A stretch of DNA of 64,000 nt. It comes from CAVZTA01 sp963778025. GTDB taxonomy: Bacteria; Chloroflexota; Limnocylindria; Limnocylindrales; CSP1-4. The notes below the pieces were generated by a model, which ran no database searches, was not told the origin of the DNA, and was given only the letters and a program-made list of their open reading frames with translations. Of the stretch, positions 46,989 through 56,916 are shown in pieces. Numbering within the stretch: position 1 is the first letter of the stretch; each line of letters starts with the position of its first letter. The translations under genes were made by a program, and so were the position numbers. Where the stretch lies: NCBI GenBank assembly GCA_963778025.1, contig CAVZTA010000006.1:248001-312000 (forward strand). The letters are read 5' to 3'.

Positions 46989-48344
46989 TCAGCTCGCTTC
47001 GGCGTAGCGCTCGCCGGCGTAGCCGACGAACCGGGTCTGGCGCTTCTTGAACCACAGGTCGAGCTCGCCGGTGGGCCCATTGCGGTGTTTCGCGAGCTTG
47101 AGCTTGACGACTTCGCCATCGGCGTCCTGGTCGTCGCCGCCGCGCTCCTTCTCGCGCCACAGGAACAGGACCAGGTCGGCGTCCTGCTCGATGGACCCGG
47201 ACTCCCGCAGGTCCGAGAGACGCGGCTCCTTCGACTCGCGCATCTCCGGCTGGCGCGACAGCTGCGAGAGCGCGACGACCGGCACGTTGATCTCGCGCGC
47301 GAGCGCCTTGAGCCCGCGGGAGATCTCCGACACTTCCTGGACGCGGTTCGCATCGCGGGTCGTCGTGCTCGACTGCATGAGCTGGAGGTAGTCGACGACG
47401 ATCATGTCGAGCCCGACCTCCGCCTGGAGCCGGCGTGCCTTCGTCCGCAGCTCCATGGTCGTGATGTTCGGCGTGTCGTCGATGTAGACCGCGGCCTCCG
47501 ACAGCGAGTTCATCGCCGGCGCGATGCGCGCGAAGTCCAGCTCCTCGAGAAAGCCGCTCCGCAGGCGCTGGGAATCGATGTTGGCGACCGATGAGAGGAG
47601 CCGAAGGACGAGCTGCTCCTTGCTCATCTCGAGGCTGAAGATCCCGACGCTCTTCTTGTCGCGGACGGCCGCGTGCTCCGCGACGTTCAGCGCGAAGCTC
47701 GTCTTGCCGACGGACGGGCGCGCCGCAAGGATGATCAGGTCGGATCGCTGGAAGCCGGTGGTCAGCGTGTCGAGATCCTTGAAGCCGGTCGCGACGCCAC
47801 TGATCTCACCGCGATGCGCGTGGAGGTAGTCGAGCCGGTCGTAGGCGTCGTGGAGCAGGCGGCGAAGGTCCATGAAGCCGGCGGCGATGCGCCGCTGGCT
47901 GACGGCGAACAGCGCGGACTCGGCCCGATCGATCGCCTCCTGGACCTCGGCAGGGTCCTCGTAGCCGATGCCGGCGATCTTGCCGGCCGCACCGATGAGA
48001 TTCCGGAGGACCGCCTTTCGTTCGACGATCCGAGCGTAGGGGACGACATGGACCGCGGTGGGCGTCCGCTCTGACAGCGTGGCCAGATAGGCACGCCCGC
48101 CGATGGGATCGAGGTCGCCGGATCGCTCGAGCGTCTCCGCGACGGTGACGACGTCGAGCGGCTCACGGCGCTCCCAGAGCTCGAGGATGGCGCCGTAGAT
48201 CTTCGCGTTCGCCTGGCGGTAGAAGTCCTCAGGGCGCAGGAACTCGGCGATCTCGATGATCGCGTCGCGGTCGATGAGGATCGAACCGAGGACGGCTTCC
48301 TCGGCTTCGGTGCTCTGGGGCGGGAGGCGGTCGATCATGGACAC
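46989..48344 (-). CDS. dnaB: Replicative DNA helicase DnaB
   Basis: 451 residues, the normal length. The N-terminal domain starts PPQSTEAEEAVLGSILID. The RecA-like domain has Walker A ARPSVGKTSFALN, FSLEMSKEQLVLRLL, VDYLQLM (Walker B) and LSQLSRQPEMRESKEPRLSDLRESGSIEQDAD, then LAKHRNGPTGELDLWF. The hexamer unwinds DNA at the fork. Start GTG 48344 or ATG 48338. rplI is at 49958, on the other side of lexA, instead of directly next to dnaB as in many bacteria. Confidence 0.95.
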   Translation of the reverse strand: MSMIDRLPPQSTEAEEAVLGSILIDRDAIIEIAEFLRPEDFYRQANAKIYGAILELWERREPLDVVTVAETLERSGDLDPIGGRAYLATLSERTPTAVHVVPYARIVERKAVLRNLIGAAGKIAGIGYEDPAEVQEAIDRAESALFAVSQRRIAAGFMDLRRLLHDAYDRLDYLHAHRGEISGVATGFKDLDTLTTGFQRSDLIILAARPSVGKTSFALNVAEHAAVRDKKSVGIFSLEMSKEQLVLRLLSSVANIDSQRLRSGFLEELDFARIAPAMNSLSEAAVYIDDTPNITTMELRTKARRLQAEVGLDMIVVDYLQLMQSSTTTRDANRVQEVSEISRGLKALAREINVPVVALSQLSRQPEMRESKEPRLSDLRESGSIEQDADLVLFLWREKERGGDDQDADGEVVKLKLAKHRNGPTGELDLWFKKRQTRFVGYAGERYAEAS

Positions 48345-48365
48345 CCGGGAGGATGCGGTGGCGTT

Positions 48366-48384
48366 GTGACAGCTCGACTGTCAC
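48366..48384. promoter_or_regulatory. Perfect inverted repeat upstream of dnaB
   Basis: GTGACAG-CTCGA-CTGTCAC: two 7-bp arms around 5 bp, 22 bp upstream of the dnaB start. It may be an operator or an mRNA hairpin near the start. No matching site was seen elsewhere in the window. The rest of the 264-bp gap 48345-48608 shows nothing clear. Confidence 0.4.
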
Positions 48385-48608
48385 GCCCGGTGCCCATCGC
48401 TGAAAAGGGACTTATCCCCGGCTGATATCCACGAACCGCCTTGGAATGCCCGTCAGCTGTGGAAGGTCGGTGGACGAAGCCCCAGGGCGTCGCCTGGTCA
48501 GTGGTCCGATGGCAAGGCGCCGCGGAGCAGGCAGCGAGCGCACTCGGATGTGCGTGAGCGAGCCCGCACAGCGGGCAACGCGACCATCGGGCCGCATCAG
48601 CCGGCGCG

Positions 48609-49259
48609 TCAGTCGAGGCGGCGGATGACGCCGATGAGCTTCCCCTGGATCCGCACGTCCGGGTAGAACTGCGGCGGGTACGCCGGGTTCGCCGGCTGAA
48701 GGCGGATGCGGTCCTTCTCGCGGAAGAACCGCTTCAGCGTGACCGCGTTCTCGTCGACCTGGGCGACCACGATGTCGCCGTTCCGGGCCGTCTCCTGCGG
48801 GCGGATGACGACGTAATCGCCATCGGCGATGTGCGCCTCGATCATCGAGTCGCCGCGGACGCGCAGGACGTACGCATCGCCCGAGGGCGCGAGGATCTCG
48901 GGGACGGCCAGCGTCTCGGACGCATCCTGGTACGCCTCGATCGGTCCGCCCGCGGCGATCTCGCCGATGACGGGCAGGCGATGCGCCTCCATGGGGGCCG
49001 ACTGTGGCGTGAGCTCGCTCGAGAGTCCCAGCCGAAGCGCCGCCTGCGGCGTCAACCGGATCGCGCGGGACTGCGCGACACCACGCTCGAGATAGCCCTC
49101 CCGCTCGAGGATGAGCAGGTGGTGGTGGACGGCGGAGGTGGAGGCGAGGCCGACCGCTCGTGCGATCTCTCGCACGCTGGGCGGGTAACCGCGCGCGCGC
49201 AGGGTCGCCGCGATGTAGTCGAGGATCTTGCGCTTGCGTTCGGCGTCGTGTCGGGTCAA
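48609..49259 (-). CDS. lexA: LexA repressor
   Basis: 216 residues from TTG 49259. The winged-helix DNA-binding domain reads RHDAERKRKILDYIAATLRARGYPPSVREIARAVGLASTSAVHHHL. The self-cleavage site is the Ala-Gly in VIGEIAAGGPIEA, the nucleophile Ser is in VRGDSMIEAHI, and the catalytic Lys is in DENAVTLKRFF. Cleavage on RecA filaments induces the SOS response. The TTG start is chosen because AAAGGAGG at 49273-49266 is a perfect ribosome site 6 nt upstream, and the protein then begins as other LexA proteins do. The promoter holds its own operator. Confidence 0.95.
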   Translation of the reverse strand: MTRHDAERKRKILDYIAATLRARGYPPSVREIARAVGLASTSAVHHHLLILEREGYLERGVAQSRAIRLTPQAALRLGLSSELTPQSAPMEAHRLPVIGEIAAGGPIEAYQDASETLAVPEILAPSGDAYVLRVRGDSMIEAHIADGDYVVIRPQETARNGDIVVAQVDENAVTLKRFFREKDRIRLQPANPAYPPQFYPDVRIQGKLIGVIRRLD

Positions 49260-49281
49260 CCGGCGCCTCCTTTCGAGGTGC

Positions 49282-49309
49282 AGCATACCGAACGGACGTT
49301 CGATGTCAA
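49282..49309 (-). promoter_or_regulatory. lexA promoter with SOS box
   Basis: Minus strand TTGACA (49309-49304) and TATGCT (49287-49282) with a 16-bp spacer that contains CGAACGTCCGTTCG (49302-49289), a perfect Cheo-type LexA box (CGAAC-N4-GTTCG). LexA bound between the -35 and -10 should block its own promoter. Confidence 0.8.
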
Positions 49310-49418
49310 GGCGCCCTCGAGCCGCGCACTGGGCCCGTGCGCAGGCGACTGCTAGACTCCCCGCTCCGGAACGGGCGGTGCGCTCGTGCCGGGTGCTCGT
49401 GAACAGGGAAGGACGGAC

Positions 49419-49961
49419 GTGGCACGCGACGAGAACGCCGCCGGCGATGCGAAGCAAGGGAAGTCCCGGAAGAGTCGCTCCAGCGGCGCCGTGATGCGCC
49501 GGATGCTGGGCATCATGGCCTTCATGCCCCTCGCCAGCCGCGCGCCGCAGTACACCCGTCTCATCTGGGCACTGACCACGGATCCGCGGATGCCACCCGC
49601 TCGCAAGGCGTTGCTCGCCGGTGCGGCCGGGTATCTCGTCCTGGGGCGGGATCTCATCCCCGACGAGATCCCGCTCATCGGCGGGCTCGACGACCTCGTG
49701 GTGGTCGTGCTCGCGGTCGAGCTGTTCCTCGATGGCGTCCCGACCGGCCTGCTCGACGAGAAGATCGTCGAGCTCGGCATCGACAAGCGGGCGTTCGAGG
49801 AGGACCTCGCCCGGGTCCGGCGCATGACGCCCGGTCCGGTGCGGCGTGTGATCCGGCGGATCCCGGGGATGGTCGCCACGGTCGGCGACGCGGTGCAGCA
49901 GACTCGGCTCGGGCCGCGGCTCCGGGCATGGATCGACAAGGAGGAGGGTTCGCTCGCGTGA
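49419..49961 (+). CDS. DUF1232 (YkvA-like) membrane protein
   Basis: 180 residues from GTG 49419, which has GGAAGGA upstream. The conserved block is ALLAGAAGYLVLGRDLIPDEIPLIGGLDDLVVVVLAVELF, the DUF1232 signature (D-lIPD-iP-iG--DD). Function is unknown. An upstream TAGACT at 49353 may be its -10, giving a leader of about 55 nt. The stop overlaps the rplI start as GTGA, so L9 synthesis is coupled to this gene. Confidence 0.75.
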   Translation: MARDENAAGDAKQGKSRKSRSSGAVMRRMLGIMAFMPLASRAPQYTRLIWALTTDPRMPPARKALLAGAAGYLVLGRDLIPDEIPLIGGLDDLVVVVLAVELFLDGVPTGLLDEKIVELGIDKRAFEEDLARVRRMTPGPVRRVIRRIPGMVATVGDAVQQTRLGPRLRAWIDKEEGSLA

Positions 49962-50404
49962 AGGTCATCCTGACCAAGGACGTCCCGAAGCTCGGCAAGA
50001 GCGGGGAGATGAAGAACGTCGCCGATGGCTTCGCGACGAACTTCCTCATCCCCCAGAAGCTCGCGGTCTCGGCCGCCGGTGGGGCGTACCGCGCGTGGCA
50101 GCACGACATCGCCAGTCGCGAAGAGAAGCGGCAGCGCGAGCGCGCCGATGCCGAGATCGCGGCCACCCGCATCGCGAGCACGACGCTGACGATGGGCGTG
50201 AAGGTCGGCGAGGGCGGCAAGCTCTACGGTTCGATCACCTCGCAGGACATCTCCGATGCGCTCGGTCGGCGTGGCATCACGGTCGACAAGCACAAGATCG
50301 ACCTCGAGCAGCCGCTCAAGACGCTGGGCACCTACAAGGTCGCGGTCCGTGTGTTCCAGGGCATGACGCCCGAGGTCACGATCGTCGTCGAGCCCAAGGG
50401 CTAG
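49958..50404 (+). CDS. rplI: 50S ribosomal protein L9
   Basis: 148 residues, the normal length. The N-terminal domain has KVILTKDVPKLGKSGEMKNVADGFATNFLIPQKLAV, the L9 signature. The long connecting helix is rich in Glu/Arg/Lys (REEKRQRERADAEIAA), and the C-terminal domain has KLYGSITSQDISDAL. It binds 23S rRNA near the L1 stalk. Start GTG 49958 overlaps the DUF1232 stop; GGAGGAG lies about 10 nt upstream. Confidence 0.95.
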   Translation: MKVILTKDVPKLGKSGEMKNVADGFATNFLIPQKLAVSAAGGAYRAWQHDIASREEKRQRERADAEIAATRIASTTLTMGVKVGEGGKLYGSITSQDISDALGRRGITVDKHKIDLEQPLKTLGTYKVAVRVFQGMTPEVTIVVEPKG

Positions 50405-50654
50405 GCGTTCTTCCGGGCTGTCGGACGGGCGCGCCGTGCATCCGATGCGCCTTGTGACGAACGTCTGACCGCCCGGACCACCGGGGAGCGCCGCGCGGGG
50501 CGGTCCGACGTCGCATCGCGCACCGGATGCTCGATCCGACGCGCGAGGGCGGGTCGGGGCCCCCGACGGAGCTGCTCCTTCGTCGTTGCGCGCATCGGGT
50601 GCACGCCCGGCGGTCGAGGGGCAGCCGCTGGACAGCGGTGCGACCATCCCCGGG

Positions 50655-51968
50655 GTGACGACGCCCCGCACCATCCTCCACGTCGACCTCGACGCGTTCT
50701 TCGCGGCCGTCGAGCAGCGCGACCGGCCGGAGCTGCGCGGCAAGCCGGTGGTCGTCGGCGGTGGCGGACCGCATCTTCGAGGGGTCGTCAGCGCGGCGAG
50801 CTACGAGGCGCGCAAGTACGGCATCCACAGCGCGATGCCGCTGCGGACCGCCGGCGCGCTCTGTCCCCACGCGGTGTTCCTGCCCGTCGACGGCCGCAAG
50901 TACGGCCGCGTCAGCCGCGAGGTGATGGCCATCCTCCGTCGCTACACGCCGCTCGTGGAGCCCATCTCGATCGACGAGGCGTTCCTCGATGTCACCGGCT
51001 CGCGCCAGCTGTTCGGCGATGGCGAGTCGATCGCGCGGCTGATCAAGGCGACGATCCACGATGAGCTCGGGCTGACGGCGTCGGTCGGCGTCGGCACCAC
51101 GAAGCTCGTCGCGAAGATCGGCTCGGATCTGCGGAAGCCCGATGGCCTGGTCGTCGTGCCGCCCGGCGAGGAGGCGGCGTTCCTGGCGCCGCTGCCGATC
51201 ACGCGGCTGTGGGGCGTGGGCCAGCGGACGGCCGACTCGCTGGCGAGCTTCGGCGTGCGCACGATCGGGGACCTCGCGGCGCTGCCGGGCGATGCGCTCG
51301 AACGGCGATTCGGCAAGATCGGCGTGGCCTTGAGCGAGCGATCGGTGGGCATCGACCCGGACGTCGTCGATGGCGGCGATCCGGCGAAGTCGGTGAGCCA
51401 CGAGCACACGTTCGATGTCGACACGTCGGTGCGCGAGGTCATCGAACGGTCGCTGCTGGGCATGGCCGACGGCGTCGCCGGCCGCCTCCGTGGCTCCGGC
51501 CTCAAGGCGAGCACGATCGCCCTGAAGCTGCGCGATTCGAACTTCCGGACGATCACCCGCCAGGTCACGCTCGCCGAGCCGACGGACCTGACCGAGCCCA
51601 TCTATCGCGCGGCGACCCAGCTGCTGCGCAAGGAGCTCAAGGGCCAGCGCATCCGGCTGGTCGGCGTGGCCGCGTCGAACTTCCGCGAGAAGGAGCAGCT
51701 GGGGCTGTTCACCCCGACCGACGAACCTCGGCGACACCAGGTCGCCGAGGCCGCCGACGAGATCCGCAAGCGGTTCGGCGACCGTGCCGTCACTCGGGCG
51801 CGGCTCGTGGGCGCCCATCTGCCGACCCCGTTCGAGCGCGACCCGATGACCGCCGTCGAACGGCGTCACGGCACCGAGCTCGCCCGTCAGGCTCGCGACG
51901 AGGACGACGCCGCGGGTCGTGACAGCCAAGGTGACACAGAGGAGGTGGACATTCCGCTCGACGCTTGA
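50655..51968 (+). CDS. dinB: DNA polymerase IV
   Basis: 437 residues from GTG 50655. The Y-family palm has HVDLDAFFAAVEQRDRPELRGKPVVVGG, VVSAASYEARKYGIHSAMP and ISIDEAFLDVTGS, carrying the catalytic Asp and Asp-Glu residues. The helix-hairpin-helix part is ITRLWGVGQRTADSLASFGV, and the little-finger domain follows (SVSHEHTFDVDTS). QLGLF near residue 370 is a beta-clamp-binding motif. It performs translesion synthesis. There is no good SOS box in the 250 bp upstream, only a half site at about 50459-50470. The last codons overlap the -35 of the next gene. Confidence 0.93.
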   Translation: MTTPRTILHVDLDAFFAAVEQRDRPELRGKPVVVGGGGPHLRGVVSAASYEARKYGIHSAMPLRTAGALCPHAVFLPVDGRKYGRVSREVMAILRRYTPLVEPISIDEAFLDVTGSRQLFGDGESIARLIKATIHDELGLTASVGVGTTKLVAKIGSDLRKPDGLVVVPPGEEAAFLAPLPITRLWGVGQRTADSLASFGVRTIGDLAALPGDALERRFGKIGVALSERSVGIDPDVVDGGDPAKSVSHEHTFDVDTSVREVIERSLLGMADGVAGRLRGSGLKASTIALKLRDSNFRTITRQVTLAEPTDLTEPIYRAATQLLRKELKGQRIRLVGVAASNFREKEQLGLFTPTDEPRRHQVAEAADEIRKRFGDRAVTRARLVGAHLPTPFERDPMTAVERRHGTELARQARDEDDAAGRDSQGDTEEVDIPLDA

Positions 51969-52018
51969 CATCGAACGCCTGTTCGGTCTAGTGTCGGGTC
52001 GAAACGAACATCCGTTCT
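51965..52018 (+). promoter_or_regulatory. SOS promoter with tandem LexA boxes
   Basis: TTGACA at 51965-51970 overlaps the dinB stop (51966-51968). TCTAGT at 51987-51992 is the likely -10 (16-bp spacer). Box 1, CGAACGCCTGTTCG (51972-51985), lies in the spacer exactly as at lexA. Box 2, CGAACATCCGTTCT (52005-52018), is just downstream of the expected transcription start. It drives the small gene at 52076. Confidence 0.75.
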
Positions 52019-52075
52019 GTCCTCCGCGATGCCCCGGTGGACGACGACCGACCCGCCGAGAAAGGAGTCACTCCC

Positions 52076-52342
52076 GTGGCGATGGTCCGTGTCGATCCCG
52101 TGAGGGTCGAAGTCCGCACCGATTGGTTCGAAGGCGTACCGCGCGAGATCACCTGGGGCGACGAACGCCTCCGGGTCACGCGCGTGGTCGCCGTCCGTGA
52201 CGAGCGCGCCGCGTATCCCGTGGTCACCGGCCCGCGTGTCGTGTTCGAGGTCGATACGCCTCGCGCACGCGTGGTCCTCAGTTACCGCCAACGGGGCCGA
52301 CGCTGGGCGATCGAGGGCGTCGAGGAACGACGTCTGACCTGA
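52076..52342 (+). CDS. Small SOS-controlled protein (DUF6504-like)
   Basis: 88 residues. GTG 52076 has AAAGGAG 8 nt upstream; ATG 52082 is the alternative. The protein starts RVDPVRVEVRTDWFEGVPREITWGDERLRVTRVVAV and ends with RRWAIEGVEERR, an all-beta pattern resembling DUF6504, a family found beside imuB/dnaE2 or Y-family polymerase genes in actinobacteria (family resemblance by eye). Its location behind dinB and its own double LexA operator suggest a DNA-damage role, perhaps an accessory to polymerase IV. Confidence 0.5.
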   Translation: MAMVRVDPVRVEVRTDWFEGVPREITWGDERLRVTRVVAVRDERAAYPVVTGPRVVFEVDTPRARVVLSYRQRGRRWAIEGVEERRLT

Positions 52343-52483
52343 ACCGCCGCATCATCTGCGCCGTCCGGCTCCTCCCCGCGACGGCGACCCGGTCGGCACT
52401 GCGGGGCGGCGCGGATCCAGCCGCCCCGTCGCCGGCCAATCCACGGCTCGGGACGGGTGGCCTCATCCGCCCCCGAGCCTCCA

Positions 52484-52489
52484 TACAAT
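52484..52489 (+). promoter_or_regulatory. -10 element of the one-carbon operon (leaderless)
   Basis: TACAAT ends 6 nt before GTG 52496. Transcription would begin at or within a base or two of the start codon. No convincing -35 is seen 16-18 bp upstream. Confidence 0.5.
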
Positions 52490-52495
52490 CCGTGC

Positions 52496-53167
52496 GTGGG
52501 TGACCTCCCCTCGTTCCGGACGCTGACGCTCGACGCGTTCTCGGAGCGGCTGTCATCGTCCGATCCCGTGCCCGGCGGCGGCAGCGCGTCGGCGGTGGCG
52601 GGGTCGCTCGCGGCGTCGCTGGTGGCGATGGTCGCGTCCCTGAGCGAGGATCGGCCGAGATACGCCGACCACGCCGCGCTCCACGCGGAGGCGAAGGGCG
52701 CCGGGCTCCGACTCGCGGATCGGTTCCTCGTCCTCGCCGATGAGGACTCCGAGGCGTACGCGCGGTTCGCGGCGGCGATGAAGCTGCCCAGGGAGACGGA
52801 CGCGGACAAGGCAGCGCGCGCGGCGGCACTCCAGGAGGCCGCCCGGGACGCGAGCGAGGTGCCGCTGGCGTGTGTCGAGGCGTGTGTCGAGGTCGTCGCC
52901 TACGCCGAGGCCCTTGCCGGACGCAGCAATCGGAACGCGTCGTCGGATCTCGAGGTCGCGGCGCTCCTGACACGCGCGGCGGCGACCGGGGCGGCGGCGA
53001 ACGTCCTCGTGAATCTGCCGTCGCTCGGGGACGAGTCGCTCGCGGGCGAGCTGACGGTCCGGACGAGGTCGGCGCTCGACGACGTGGAGCGCACCGCGGA
53101 TGTGACCCGCCAGCTGGTGCGAGACGGCGAGGTGCGCGAGCCGCTCGACGGTCCGGTCATCGGGTGA
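52496..53167 (+). CDS. fchA: Methenyltetrahydrofolate cyclohydrolase / formimino-THF cyclodeaminase (FTCD_C)
   Basis: 223 residues from GTG 52496. LDAFSERLSSSDPVPGGGSASAVAGSLAASLVAMVASLS is the FTCD_C signature (the PVPGGGS loop binds folate), and EVPLACVEACVEVV followed by RSNRNASSDLEVAALLTRAA matches the second conserved block. Family members either hydrolyse methenyl-THF to formyl-THF or deaminate formimino-THF. It is the first gene of an overlapping operon with folD and fhs, so interconversion of one-carbon units is the sure role. A link to histidine breakdown through formimino-THF is possible given hutH/hutU 5 kb downstream. Confidence 0.85.
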   Translation: MGDLPSFRTLTLDAFSERLSSSDPVPGGGSASAVAGSLAASLVAMVASLSEDRPRYADHAALHAEAKGAGLRLADRFLVLADEDSEAYARFAAAMKLPRETDADKAARAAALQEAARDASEVPLACVEACVEVVAYAEALAGRSNRNASSDLEVAALLTRAAATGAAANVLVNLPSLGDESLAGELTVRTRSALDDVERTADVTRQLVRDGEVREPLDGPVIG

Positions 53168-54089
53168 CGGTGAGCGCAGGGGTCGGATCCGAGGACGGGG
53201 CCCGGCTGCTGCGCGGAGCGCCGATCGCCGCCGAGATCAAGACCTCGGTCACCGCCGAGGTCGCCGCGTTCCGAGGCCGGTACGGCTTCGCGCCCACGTT
53301 GGCCGTCGTGATCGTCGGGCGCGACGCCCCGTCCGCGGTCTACCTCGAGCAGATCCTCCGGACGTGTCGCTCCGTCGGGATCGAAGGCCGGCTCGTCGAG
53401 ATCCCGGGGCGCGTCTCGGGGGGTCAGGTCGGCCACGAGATCGAGCTCCTGAACCGCGACCCGATGGTCGCGGGGATCATCGTCCAGATGCCGCTTCCCA
53501 AGCGGATCCCGCTGTCGTCGGTCATCGAGGTCCTCGATCCGGCAAAGGACATCGACGGCATCCATCCGCTCAATGCCGGGCTGCTGACGCTCGGGTACGA
53601 CGGCTTCCTGCCGACGACCGCGCATGCCGCCGTCGAGCTGCTCAAGCGGTCGGGGATCCCACTCGCCGGTCGGCACGCGGTGGTCGTCGGTCGCTCGAAC
53701 GTCGTGGGCAAGCCGGCCGCGCTGCTGCTCCTTCGCGAGCACGCCACGGTGACGATCTGCCATTCACGGACCCCCGATCTCGCCGAGGAGGTGCGGCGGG
53801 CCGACGTCGTGGTCGTCGCGGCAGGCCGACCCGGGCTCATCACCGGCGACATGCTCAAGCCGGGTGCCGTGGTCGTGGACGTCGGGATCAACGTCGTCGG
53901 CGACCGTCTGGTGGGTGACGTCGACATGGACTCGGCGCGACTGGTAGCGTCGGCCATCACGCCCGTGCCGGGCGGCGTCGGTCCCGTCACCAACGCCCTC
54001 CTGCTCACCCATCTCCTGCGGGCCGCGAAGGACCAGGTGGGCCGAGTGCCCGGCTCGTCGAGCGGTCTCCGCCTCCTCGGGAGCCGCCG

Positions 54090-54093
<4 letters not shown>
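53164..54093 (+). CDS. folD: FolD-type methylenetetrahydrofolate dehydrogenase, cyclohydrolase lysine missing
   Basis: 309 residues. The folate domain has GRDAPSAVYLEQILRTCRSVGI. The Tyr of the YxxxK motif is present, but the Lys needed for cyclohydrolase activity (Lys54/56 in E. coli/human numbering) is Ile. The PCTPxG loop is PTTAHA. The rest is normal: VQMPLPKRI (Gln kept), AKDIDGIHPLNAG (Asp kept), VVVGRSNVVGKP for NADP, and ITPVPGGVGPVT. I infer a dehydrogenase-only enzyme with the neighbouring FchA supplying the hydrolysis step. The start is GTG 53164 (GTGA overlap); GTG 53170 is possible. Confidence 0.9.
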
Positions 54094-55847
<1,754 letters not shown>

Positions 55848-55872
55848 CGGGCGATCCCCGCGTCGGCGACGC

Positions 55873-56136
55873 TCAGAGGACCCCGACCGAGATCGCCATC
55901 ACCACGGCGACCACGCCGCCGAGGATCACGCCCAGCACGCCCAGTCCCCAGGCGGTGAGATCCACGGGACCGAGGCGTTCTTCCCCACCGTGCGCCGGAT
56001 CCCCGTGGCCGTGGGTCTCGCCGTGATCGCTGCTGCCCTGGGGGCCGCTCAGGTCGTCGTGATCACCCGTCGCGTCGGTGTCGACCCATCGGTCCTTGGC
56101 GCTGCCGTGCACGGGTGTCGCGGGATGGTCGCTCAT
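55873..56136 (-). CDS. Small His-rich single-pass membrane protein
   Basis: 87 residues. The N-terminal 50 are rich in His, Asp and Gly (DHGETHGHGDPAHGGEE), then one helix (TAWGLGVLGVILGGVVAVVMAISVGVL) ends the protein. GGAGGAG lies upstream of ATG 56136. The His-rich stretch may bind metal. No family is recognised. It is convergent with fhs, with 25 bp between the stops. Confidence 0.55.
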   Translation of the reverse strand: MSDHPATPVHGSAKDRWVDTDATGDHDDLSGPQGSSDHGETHGHGDPAHGGEERLGPVDLTAWGLGVLGVILGGVVAVVMAISVGVL

Positions 56137-56211
56137 CGGTCGCTCATCGGTCGCTGGTTGCTCCTCCGGCGGCGCATTCTCCCACGGACGGCGCCCCTAG
56201 ACTGACTCGCG

Positions 56212-56880
56212 ATGCTGATCCTCGTCCTCACGCGCCACGGCCTGACCGATCGGTCGGTCCCGGAGCAGCACCTGGGGCAGCGTCTCGATGTGCCGCTCAA
56301 CGAGGCGGGCCGCGCGCAAGCGAAGGCACTGGCGACACGCCTCGAGGGCGTGGACTTCGACCGCGTCATCTCGAGCCCGCTCATCCGGGCGCGGGAGACG
56401 GCGGTCATCGTCGCCCCCACCGAACGCGTCGAGACCGACCAGCGCCTGCTCGAGATGGACTACGGAGCCTGGGAAGGCCTCACGTACGAGGCGCTCGAGC
56501 GCGACCACGCCACGGCACGCCGCCGCTGGGAGCAGGCACCCGACATCCTGCGCTACCCGGGCGGCGAGTCCGGCAACGACGTCGCGGCGAGGGTCCGCGA
56601 CTTCCTCGACGAGCTGCTCGCGGATCACGTCGAGCGCCACGGCGCGGCCTCGGAGCAGGAGCTGCCGGTGCTGGCCGTCGGGCACAGCTCGACCAACCGG
56701 ATCCTGGTGTGCGTCGCGCTGGGGCTCCCCATCCGCGAGTTCCGGCAGCGCTTCGTGCAGGGCCAGGCGAACATCACGGTGCTCCGGTTCGAGCACGGCG
56801 ACGGCCCCTCGGATGCCCGGCTGCTCGTCCTCAACGACACCGCGCACCTGCAGCGCGCGGGCACGCTGCCCTGGTCGTGA
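56212..56880 (+). CDS. Histidine phosphatase family protein
   Basis: 222 residues. The phosphohistidine motif is LVLTRHGLTDRS, the second arginine is in SSPLIRARETAV, and GHSSTNRILVCVALGLP holds the second catalytic His. LLEMDYGAWEGLTYEALERD is the usual acidic loop. Members include phosphoglycerate mutase-like and alpha-ribazole phosphatases; the substrate cannot be told. The start ATG follows TAGACT by 8 nt (leaderless). Confidence 0.85.
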   Translation: MLILVLTRHGLTDRSVPEQHLGQRLDVPLNEAGRAQAKALATRLEGVDFDRVISSPLIRARETAVIVAPTERVETDQRLLEMDYGAWEGLTYEALERDHATARRRWEQAPDILRYPGGESGNDVAARVRDFLDELLADHVERHGAASEQELPVLAVGHSSTNRILVCVALGLPIREFRQRFVQGQANITVLRFEHGDGPSDARLLVLNDTAHLQRAGTLPWS

Positions 56881-56916
56881 CCGGCGGGGGCGTCGATCCG
56901 GACGCCCGGATGACCG

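Noticed and set aside
48400..48435. DnaA-box-like TTATCCCC and ATATCCAC near dnaB
   Set aside because: Each differs from TTATCCACA at one or more key positions, and no cluster or AT-rich unwinding region follows, so an origin is not supported.
50440..50480. Possible LexA box upstream of dinB
   Set aside because: Only a half site (GAACGTCTGACC) is present; the GTTC arm is missing.
50376..51971. 531-codon open frame on the minus strand
   Set aside because: It is antisense to dinB, which has all Y-family motifs.
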